Below, one piece after another: positions 6,986-13,303 of a stretch of DNA of 39,077 nucleotides (position 1 is its first letter; every line of letters starts with the position of its first letter). The translations under genes and the position numbers were made by a program. Below the pieces are notes generated by a model. That model ran no database searches, was not told where the DNA came from, and saw nothing but the letters and a program-made list of their open reading frames with translations. Source of the DNA: Myxococcales bacterium (GTDB lineage Bacteria; Myxococcota; Myxococcia; Myxococcales; Myxococcaceae); assembly GCA_030681895.1 (NCBI GenBank), contig JAUXRI010000056.1:1-39077 (forward strand). Reading direction: 5' to 3'.

Positions 6986-9279
6986 GAGCGCTCCTCGTCG
7001 TGTCGTGTCTTCTTCCGCTCTCGGCCCTCGCGGTGCCGAGCGGCAATCGGTGGCTGCTCAACAACTGCACGAACACCTGCACGCTGCAGACGGGCGCCAC
7101 GAGTGGCAACCAGGTCTGCCGCAACGGCAAGTGCCTGCCCGAGGTGCGCTTCGCCGCGTCGATCGACAACACCGGCGGCTCGACGCTGCGCGGCACGCAG
7201 CAGATCTCGTACACCACGGTGCTCTCGACGATGCGTACGGCCTTCGAGCGCTGGGCACTGCCGAACACTTCGTGCTCACCGACGATCGCCTTCGCCTACG
7301 AGTCGCCGAACTTCAGCAGCCCGCAGGGGGCGCTCGCCGTCAACATCACCGACAACAACAACAACGTCATCTGGCTGTCCGGCGGCAACTGGCGCTACTC
7401 GGCGGCGACGCTCGGGCTCACCACCAACACCTGGTACGTCGTCGGCGAGCTCAGCGACTCGGACCTCGAGATGAACGCTGAGACCGTCACCTGGGGCGCG
7501 GGGGCGACGATCTCCTCGGGCGACTACGACTACGAGAGCATCGTCACCCACGAGGCGGGCCACTTCATCGGCTTCGCGCACACCGCGAACTCGGTCGCCG
7601 TGATGTTCGCGAACATGGGCACCGGAGAGATCAAGCGCAACCTCGCCGGCCCCGACATCTCCGACGTCTGCACCGTCTACCCGGGCACGCTGGGGAGCCA
7701 GGGATCGACGTGCTCCGGCGCCGGGTGCGCGACGCCGCTCGTCTGTGAAGGCGTGTCTGGTGGCAGCTCGCGCATCTGCACGCGCGATTGCGCCGCGGCG
7801 AATGATCCCTGCCCGAGTGGCTACAGCTGCCAGGCGTCGACGAACGGCTCTGCCTGTCTGCCGCAGATCGGCACGCCCGACATGTGCAAGTTCTGTACGT
7901 CAGGGCAGGACTGCGCGACGGGCCTCTGTCTCACTGACGGCATGGGCCGGAACTGGTGCTCGATGTCGTGCAACCCCAGCGTCGCGGGGCAGTGCGGCAC
8001 GGGCAACACCTGCACCACGTCACCAGCCGGAAGCTACTGCCACCCCGCCACCGCGTGCACCAGCCAATGCACCACCGCGAACGTGCAGACGAACTGCGCG
8101 CCCGGGTACCAGTGCACCGCTGGCACCTGCGTGCCCACCGGCAACACGGGCGATCGTTGCGAGGTCTCGGCGGTCTGCAATGGGTGCAGCGCGTGTGCTG
8201 ATGACGAGACGAACCCGAGCATTTCGTTCTGCCGTGCGTGCTGCAACGGCGGGGGCCCGCTGTGCACCGGCTGCTCGACCACCACGTGCAGCCCCGTCGG
8301 CGGCGCGATGACTGCGTGCCTGCCGATTCCCGGCCGCAACGAAGCGCTGTGCTACCCGAGCTCCGGCGCGGCGACGTGTCAGCAGTGCAGCGCGGCGATG
8401 CCCTGCTCCGGCGGAGCGCAGTGCCTCGGCGGCGTCTGTCGCGCGAGCTGCAACCCGGCCAGCCCAGGCTCGTGTCCTGCGTGTCTTCCAACGGTGAACG
8501 GCGGCATCTGCGCGTGTGGCGCCACCGAGATCAGCGACGCCAATCAGGCCTGCAGCAGCACCGGCACCATGCTGGCCATCTGCCGCAACGGCCTGGCCTG
8601 CATCAGCAACTTCTGCCGAAGGCGCTGCACCATTGCCGACCCGACCTCGTGCCCCACCGGCGCGACCTGTCAGCTGAGCGACGGGCAGCAGGTCTGCATT
8701 CCAGGGAACTCGGGCCAGCAGTGCGCCGTGTGCGGGCAAGGCGGCCAGTGTGAAGCCGGCCTCGTCTGCTACTCGAACCGCTGTTACCCGCCGTGCACGA
8801 CGACGCTCCCGAACCAGTGCGCGACGTGCGTGCAGGTCGAGCCTGATCCACCGCAGGGCAGCGGCGCCGGGGTCTGCGCGTGTCCCGATCAAGTCGTGGG
8901 GCCGGGAGCCAGCTGTCTGTTGCCGAACATCTCGAGCTGTCAGCCGGGCACGCGATGCATCAGCGGAGTCTGTCAGGGCCGCTGCGATCCGATGAACCCG
9001 CAGACCTGCCCCGCCGGCCATCTGTGCACGGCGCTGGCGAACGACTTCTACTGCACCGTCGACACCAGCGGCGAAGCGGGTGGCAGCGCAGGAGCTGGCG
9101 GCGGCTCGGCAGGCGGAGGCCGGCCCTCGACGGGCGGCGGCTTCGTCGCGGCGGGCGGCGCGGCTGGCGGCAACGTGATGGTGAACAACATGGGCTGCAC
9201 GTGCCAGGGCGGCGGCGGCGCGTTGTTCTCTGTGTTGGCGGCGATGATCCTCGCGGCACGTCGCCGTCGCGTGCGGTGA
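6982..9279 (+). CDS. matrixin-like zinc metalloprotease with Cys-rich repeats and MYXO-CTERM tail
   Basis: A 765-residue exported protein starting at GTG with a strong GGGAGG six bases upstream; the frame opens further upstream but only antisense-like sequence precedes. Signal peptide VRALLVVSCLLPLSALA. The catalytic domain (about 20-230) contains THEAGHFIGFAH (HExxHxxGxxH, first His about residue 190) and a downstream Met (VAVMF) as Met-turn: a matrixin/astacin-type metzincin. Residues ~235-690 are repeated Cys-rich modules of the form CxxGxxCxxxxxxxxC. A Gly/Ser/Ala linker leads to a C-terminal GCTCQGGGG, a hydrophobic segment and RRRR: the MYXO-CTERM pattern, expected to be processed by a myxosortase and anchored at the cell surface. 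Substrate unknown. Confidence 0.88.
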   Translation: MRALLVVSCLLPLSALAVPSGNRWLLNNCTNTCTLQTGATSGNQVCRNGKCLPEVRFAASIDNTGGSTLRGTQQISYTTVLSTMRTAFERWALPNTSCSPTIAFAYESPNFSSPQGALAVNITDNNNNVIWLSGGNWRYSAATLGLTTNTWYVVGELSDSDLEMNAETVTWGAGATISSGDYDYESIVTHEAGHFIGFAHTANSVAVMFANMGTGEIKRNLAGPDISDVCTVYPGTLGSQGSTCSGAGCATPLVCEGVSGGSSRICTRDCAAANDPCPSGYSCQASTNGSACLPQIGTPDMCKFCTSGQDCATGLCLTDGMGRNWCSMSCNPSVAGQCGTGNTCTTSPAGSYCHPATACTSQCTTANVQTNCAPGYQCTAGTCVPTGNTGDRCEVSAVCNGCSACADDETNPSISFCRACCNGGGPLCTGCSTTTCSPVGGAMTACLPIPGRNEALCYPSSGAATCQQCSAAMPCSGGAQCLGGVCRASCNPASPGSCPACLPTVNGGICACGATEISDANQACSSTGTMLAICRNGLACISNFCRRRCTIADPTSCPTGATCQLSDGQQVCIPGNSGQQCAVCGQGGQCEAGLVCYSNRCYPPCTTTLPNQCATCVQVEPDPPQGSGAGVCACPDQVVGPGASCLLPNISSCQPGTRCISGVCQGRCDPMNPQTCPAGHLCTALANDFYCTVDTSGEAGGSAGAGGGSAGGGRPSTGGGFVAAGGAAGGNVMVNNMGCTCQGGGGALFSVLAAMILAARRRRVR

Positions 9280-9393
9280 CGGGTCCTCGCTTGCGGGCTT
9301 TCCCTCGCGACGCATACGCGGCGGCCAACAGCGGAAGTGCGACATCGCTCTCGCCCTGCGTTCTGCTGCCACGAAGCGAGGGCGTTCTGAGCG

Positions 9394-9500
9394 CTCGTCC
9401 CGTGTCACTCCGGGCGCGCTTTTCGACCTCAGTCCGAGGCAGAACAACGCCGCCCCAGGGGCGACGTGCCGCCTCGTGAGCACTCGTCCCGTGTCACTCC
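9394..9500. repeat. 18-bp direct repeat pair in intergenic region
   Basis: CTCGTCCCGTGTCACTCC occurs at 9394-9411 and again at 9483-9500, in the gap between the matrixin and the YfiM-like gene. A second looser pair (GACGCATACGCGGCGG near 9309 and GACGCACACGCGGCGG near 9519) sits further out. This suggests a fragmented dispersed repeat. No gene is supported in 9280-9543. Confidence 0.7.
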
Positions 9501-9543
9501 AGGTGCAGTTCCTGTCGGGACGCACACGCGGCGGGAGGTCTCC

Positions 9544-9906
9544 TTGAGCGCTCGACTGACGATGCTCCTGTTGCTCGCGGCGTTGCCTGCCCGAGCCGAC
9601 ACCTGGTGGGGCCCCGACAAAGCGCTGCACCTCGGCGTGAGCATCGGTCTGGCGGCTGGAGCAACAGCCGTGACGGGAGCGTGGATCGAGGACCCGCTCG
9701 AGCGCGCTGCGATCGGAGTGGTCTCGAGCCTCTCGCTCGGCGTCGCGAAGGAGCTGTTCGATGGCCTCGGGCTGGGTGAGGCCTCGTTCCGCGATCTGAC
9801 GTGGGATCTCATCGGGAGCGTGATCGGCGCGACGCTCGCGTGGATCCTGGAGCGTTGGATTGTCGCGCCGCTGCTGGAGTCGATCGCGCCGCGCTTTGCC
9901 GGCTAG
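9544..9906 (+). CDS. YfiM-like (DUF2279-type) membrane-associated protein
   Basis: A 120-residue protein whose preferred start is a TTG with GGGAGG six bases upstream; the ATG at 9466 has no ribosome site and lies in repeat-derived sequence. The N-terminus (LSARLTMLLLLAALPARA) is a signal peptide. The mature part has DKALHLGVSIGLAAG, GVVSSLSLGVAKELFDG and DLTWDLIGSVIGATLAW, the spacing of the YfiM family (DK.LH, KE..D, DL..D..G). Two or three weakly hydrophobic helices may be membrane-embedded. The function of the family is unknown. Convergent with the lipoprotein at 9913. Confidence 0.7.
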   Translation: MSARLTMLLLLAALPARADTWWGPDKALHLGVSIGLAAGATAVTGAWIEDPLERAAIGVVSSLSLGVAKELFDGLGLGEASFRDLTWDLIGSVIGATLAWILERWIVAPLLESIAPRFAG

Positions 9907-9912
9907 GACCCC

Positions 9913-10365
9913 TCAGCGAGTTGCGCGAATGGAGTACGAGTCCGAGCACGACGGAAACGCCATGGAGACGGTCCACGTGCCGACGAGTGCTCCGCCATCA
10001 CGCGCTTCGTCGACGGCCCACACTTCAGAGCCTGCCCAATCGAAGCCAGTGCGGGACACGTGAAACAAGAAACGACGACCGCCATCGGAAGAACCCTCAT
10101 CAGCGCCGATCATGCACACCGAACCTCCGTCTGAGGTCAGGCGCAACGGCGCCGCAGTCGTCGGAGAACAAGCAGGGATGCCGTAGTAGCCCGAGTCGCG
10201 GGTGAAGGAGACTTGCCAGGTGCCGTCGACCTCACACTCCGACGAGAGACAGAAGGCGACAGGTGCAGCCACACCAGCGTCGAGCTGCTGCCCCGCGTCC
10301 AGTTGCATCGGCGCAGCGCAGGCAGCGATGAAGACGCTCAGAAGCCACGGCGCGCGATTCTGCAC
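9913..10365 (-). CDS. small lipoprotein of unknown function
   Basis: A 150-residue protein starting at GTG (MQNRAPWLLSVFIAACAAP), with a lipobox IAAC that predicts lipidation of Cys16. The mature part starts with an Ala/Asp-rich linker (LDAGQQLDAG) and then has a compact Cys-containing domain (CLSSECEVDGTWQVSF, CSPTTAAPLRL, SVCMIGADEG, PSCSDSYSIRA); six cysteines suggest three disulfides. WQVSF and WTVSMAF look like paired strands of a small beta-barrel. It is 8 bases downstream of the next lipoprotein gene on the same strand. Not recognised. Confidence 0.7.
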   Translation of the reverse strand: MQNRAPWLLSVFIAACAAPMQLDAGQQLDAGVAAPVAFCLSSECEVDGTWQVSFTRDSGYYGIPACSPTTAAPLRLTSDGGSVCMIGADEGSSDGGRRFLFHVSRTGFDWAGSEVWAVDEARDGGALVGTWTVSMAFPSCSDSYSIRATR

Positions 10366-10373
10366 CCGCCGAC

Positions 10374-11153
10374 TCAGAGAGGATCGTCCTCGGCCGGTTT
10401 GATCGGCTTGTCGTCGTCCTTCACCGGCGGCACGTCACGCTGCGCGGCCCGAGTCGCCGGAGAGAGATCGAGCGCGATCTGATGAGCGATCGTCTGCAGC
10501 ATCGTCTTGAGCCGCTCCGAAAAGATCGCCGGGTGTTTGGCCACCTGGAACGGATCGAGCCCGGGGAGCCCGGCCCGCAGCTCGTCGCTGTAGAACGCGC
10601 GGCGATAGAGCGTGCCGCCGCCGACCCGATACAGCTGAGCGAAGCCGAAGAGGTAGATGCCGGCCTTCCCACCGGTGCTCCGAATTCCGTAGTCCTCGAC
10701 GACGACTTCGATGATCGAGTCGACGCCCAGCGGCGCGAGCCGGCTGATGTCGGGCGCGTTCGCGGGCACCTCATCGACGAGGAACGACTCGAGCAGTGAC
10801 GCGACCTGCGTGGGCGACGCGAGGCGATTCCACGGCGCCGACTTCGGCAGCTCGGCGAGCACGTTGGCGCGAATGGTGTCGGCGACCTGGTACCGGTTGA
10901 TCGAACGCTCGCTGTCAGTGCCCTTCTCGAGCTTGAGCGTCAGGCGTCGATCCGCTTCTTTCGCATCGAGCTTCTTCAGCCGCGGCGCATAGCTCGCGAA
11001 GTCGTCGCGGAAGACGACCGACTTCGGCCCCGCGCCCTCTTCGATGCGCGCGATGAAGGCTGGGCGCTCGAGCGAATCGAGCGAAGAAGCGCCCAACGGG
11101 GTGTGCGCACAGCCGACGGCCAGAACGGCGACGAACCCAAGCGTGCTCCGCAT
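10374..11153 (-). CDS. lipoprotein of unknown function
   Basis: A 259-residue protein. The ATG at 11153 opens MRSTLGFVAVLAVGC with lipobox AVGC; the frame continues upstream but only as antisense of the promoter region. The mature protein is alpha/beta, with FRDDFASYAPRLKKLDAKEADRR, a central predicted strand pair (GVDSIIEVVVEDYGI, GIYLFGFAQLYRV) and a long helix near the C-terminus, ending in an acidic tail. The pattern resembles outer-membrane lipoproteins that report on envelope assembly, but I cannot name the family. TAGACC lies seven bases upstream with no ribosome site. Divergent from the metallophosphoesterase gene. Confidence 0.75.
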   Translation of the reverse strand: MRSTLGFVAVLAVGCAHTPLGASSLDSLERPAFIARIEEGAGPKSVVFRDDFASYAPRLKKLDAKEADRRLTLKLEKGTDSERSINRYQVADTIRANVLAELPKSAPWNRLASPTQVASLLESFLVDEVPANAPDISRLAPLGVDSIIEVVVEDYGIRSTGGKAGIYLFGFAQLYRVGGGTLYRRAFYSDELRAGLPGLDPFQVAKHPAIFSERLKTMLQTIAHQIALDLSPATRAAQRDVPPVKDDDKPIKPAEDDPL

Positions 11154-11160
11154 GTTCGAC

Positions 11161-11166
11161 GGTCTA
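11161..11166 (-). promoter_or_regulatory. -10-like hexamer, leaderless candidate
   Basis: TAGACC on the minus strand, exactly seven bases before the ATG at 11153. No purine-rich ribosome site lies between. The same spacing recurs before other genes of this window. Confidence 0.35.
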
Positions 11167-11250
11167 CCGCGAACCTGCTGGACCGGCGAGTCCGTTTCCG
11201 CTAACTCCGCGCAGCCTTTCAACCTTTCACGTAACACGAGGGGACTTCTC

Positions 11251-12384
11251 ATGTTCAGCCGGCTGTCGAAGGCAGTGGTGCTTGTGGGCGCGCTCGCGTT
11301 CACGGGCTGCCCCGAGAAGAAGACCGAAGCACCCAAGCCTCCCCCTGAGCCGCCGAAGGTCGCGGTTCCCGCTGTGCTCCCTGCGACGGCTCCACCGCCG
11401 ACGGAGCGCGCCGAAAAGGAGTGCGCGGCCCCCATCGATCCCGGCCCCACGACCGACATCAAGATCGGCGAGCGCGCCGCCAAGCTCTCCGGTGCGCACC
11501 TCGCGTTCACCGACAAGGACGCCGACGGCGAGCTGACGCTCGGCGTGGTGGGCCCCGTGAATGAGGACTCGGGCGAGAACATGCTGGCGCTCAAGCGCTA
11601 CGTGAAGTTCTTCCAGGACGAGAAGGTCGACGCCATCGTCGTCACCGGCGACGTCGGCGACATTGCCGCGGGCATCACGCGCGTGCTGAAGGAGCTCGCC
11701 TCGGCGAAGGTCCCTGTGCTGGTGGTCGCCGGCAACCAGGAGTGCCGCGCCGAGTTCACCGACGGCGTGACGACGGCCCAGAAGGACGCCTCGAACGTCG
11801 TCAACATGAACGCGGTGCGCGTCGTCGAGTTCCCCGAGCTGACGCTCGTCTCGTTGCCCGGCTACCACGACGCCAACTACGTCAAGTGCAGCACGGGCTG
11901 CCGCTACTTCCAGACGACCGTCGACGAGGTCGTTCGTGAGGCGAAGACGTCGAAGGTGCCGGTCGCGCTGGTGGCGCACGGCCCCCCGCACGGCAGCGGC
12001 AATCAGGCCCTCGACTTCGCGGGCGCCGCCGGCAACGTCGGCGACGAGGCCATCGCCAAGGCGGTTGCAGAGGCGAAGATCCCGTTCGCCTTCGCCTCGA
12101 ACATCAAGGAGGCCGGTGGTCGCGCGACCTCCGATCCGGCCGGCACCACCCTCGTGAAGGAAGGCACCGCCTCGAAGTCGCTCTTCATCAACCCCGGCCC
12201 GGCTGACACCTTCGGCTGGGAGATGAACGACGGCACCAAGAGCGTTGGCATGGCCGCCGTCTTCAAGCTCAAGGGCGCTGACGCGCAGTGGAAGTCCTTC
12301 CGCATGAAGCCGCTCACCGCTGGCGAGAAGGCCGAAGCCAAGAAGCTCGCCCCGCCCGCTCGCGAAGCCGCCGAGAACAAGTAA
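11251..12384 (+). CDS. calcineurin-like metallophosphoesterase lipoprotein with altered metal motifs
   Basis: A 377-residue lipoprotein. The ATG at 11251 follows GAGGGGA by six bases and opens a signal with lipobox FTGC; a Pro-rich linker (PKPPPEPPKVAVPAVL) follows. The C-terminal domain has the metallophosphoesterase layout: VVTGDVGD (second motif), LVVAGNQEC in the place of GNHE, and VALVAHGPPHGS (late His motif). The first D-x-H motif is absent (LTLGVVGPVNED) and the His of GNHE is Gln, so metal binding and catalysis may be lost or changed. Substrate unknown. Followed by a strong terminator, so it is the last gene of its unit. Confidence 0.8.
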   Translation: MFSRLSKAVVLVGALAFTGCPEKKTEAPKPPPEPPKVAVPAVLPATAPPPTERAEKECAAPIDPGPTTDIKIGERAAKLSGAHLAFTDKDADGELTLGVVGPVNEDSGENMLALKRYVKFFQDEKVDAIVVTGDVGDIAAGITRVLKELASAKVPVLVVAGNQECRAEFTDGVTTAQKDASNVVNMNAVRVVEFPELTLVSLPGYHDANYVKCSTGCRYFQTTVDEVVREAKTSKVPVALVAHGPPHGSGNQALDFAGAAGNVGDEAIAKAVAEAKIPFAFASNIKEAGGRATSDPAGTTLVKEGTASKSLFINPGPADTFGWEMNDGTKSVGMAAVFKLKGADAQWKSFRMKPLTAGEKAEAKKLAPPAREAAENK

Positions 12385-12401
12385 GCGGCTGGTAGGGCCC
12401 G

Positions 12402-12438
12402 AAAAGCGCCGGTTCCGTCATGGAGCTGGCGCTTTTTT
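12402..12438 (+). terminator. Rho-independent terminator
   Basis: AAAAGCGCC (12402-12410) and GGCGCTTTTTT (12428-12438) form a G+C-rich stem closed by a 17-base loop, and the distal arm runs into six T residues. It begins 17 bases after the metallophosphoesterase stop. Confidence 0.85.
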
Positions 12439-12484
12439 CGTGCCCGCGATTCCAGCGTCACTCGAAGATTCGGCCGAAGGGATA

Positions 12485-12512
12485 TTGCCGGCGCCGAGAC
12501 GGCTGGTACCTT
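12485..12512 (+). promoter_or_regulatory. candidate promoter, leaderless start
   Basis: TTGCCG (12485-12490) and TACCTT (12507-12512) are 16 bases apart, and the GTG start at 12520 follows seven bases later. No ribosome site is present, so the mRNA probably starts at or near the start codon. Confidence 0.45.
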
Positions 12513-12519
12513 GTTCGGC

Positions 12520-13299
12520 GTGACTCCTCCTGCCCCTCCATCACGCGTTCGGCGCCGGCTCGGTGAGCTGCTGATCGAGGCGGGCGTGCTCGATGAATCA
12601 CGGCTGAAGGCGGCGCTGGCCGAGCAGCGCAAGTGGGGTGGCCGGCTGGGGCGCGTCGTCGTCGAGATGGGCTTCGTCGACGAGACCGTCATGTGCCGGC
12701 TCCTGGCCCAACAGCTGCGCCTCGAGACGATCGCGCTCGACAGTGCCCAGCTGCCCGAGCGCATCACCGAGCACCTGCGGCTCGACCTCGCCGAGCGGTA
12801 CGGCGTCTTCCCCGTCGCGGCTGACACCTCGAACAACACGCTCTCGGTCGCCAGCTCCGACCCGACGAACGTCGAGGCCCTGCAGGAGCTCGAGTTCGCG
12901 ACCGGGCTGAAGATCACCCCGATGGTGGCGACGGCATCGGCCATCGACCGCGCGATTCGGCGGCACTACTTCGGCGAGAGCGTCTCTTCGAGCAAAGCGG
13001 CGACCCCTGGAGAGCTGGGACTCAGCGAGACGACCTACGAGCTCGATCAGCTGATGGCGGCGCCGGCGGCGTCTCCCCGCTCCCCCTCAGCGCGCCCAAC
13101 GGCCGTCCCTGCTCCACCGCCGCCGCTCGAGTCCGAGGCGCTTCGCAGAGAGATCGCCATCCTCCGGGAACAGGTCGACGGCATGGAGGGCATCATCAGC
13201 AGCCAGGTCCGCGCGCTGAGGAGCCTGCTCGAGCTGTTGATCGAGGCGGGCCTGCTGACGCGCGAAGAGTACCTCGAGCGAATTCACCGCCACGAATAG
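12520..13299 (+). CDS. free-standing MshEN-domain protein, predicted c-di-GMP receptor
   Basis: A 259-residue cytoplasmic protein from GTG (12520); a TTG nine bases earlier is in frame but lies on the -10 hexamer. The N-terminus holds two copies of the MshEN ligand motif: RLGELLIEAG with following LxxALAEQ (about 13-36) and RLGRVVVEMG with following LLAQQ (about 42-65). These 24-residue tandem motifs bind c-di-GMP in MshE-type ATPases. The domain continues to about residue 150 (HYFGE). There is no ATPase domain: a Pro/Ala linker leads to a coiled coil (LRREIAILREQVDGMEG) and a small helical tail. It is therefore a candidate adaptor that reads c-di-GMP. Convergent with the cyclic-nucleotide-domain gene, with only four bases between. 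Confidence 0.8.
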   Translation: MTPPAPPSRVRRRLGELLIEAGVLDESRLKAALAEQRKWGGRLGRVVVEMGFVDETVMCRLLAQQLRLETIALDSAQLPERITEHLRLDLAERYGVFPVAADTSNNTLSVASSDPTNVEALQELEFATGLKITPMVATASAIDRAIRRHYFGESVSSSKAATPGELGLSETTYELDQLMAAPAASPRSPSARPTAVPAPPPPLESEALRREIAILREQVDGMEGIISSQVRALRSLLELLIEAGLLTREEYLERIHRHE

Positions 13300-13303
13300 C
13301 GGC

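Noticed and set aside
8020..9630. 536-residue open frame on the minus strand across the matrixin gene
   Set aside because: It is the antisense shadow of the Cys-rich repeats, rich in Arg and Ala with no domain; the plus-strand gene has signal, active site and anchor.
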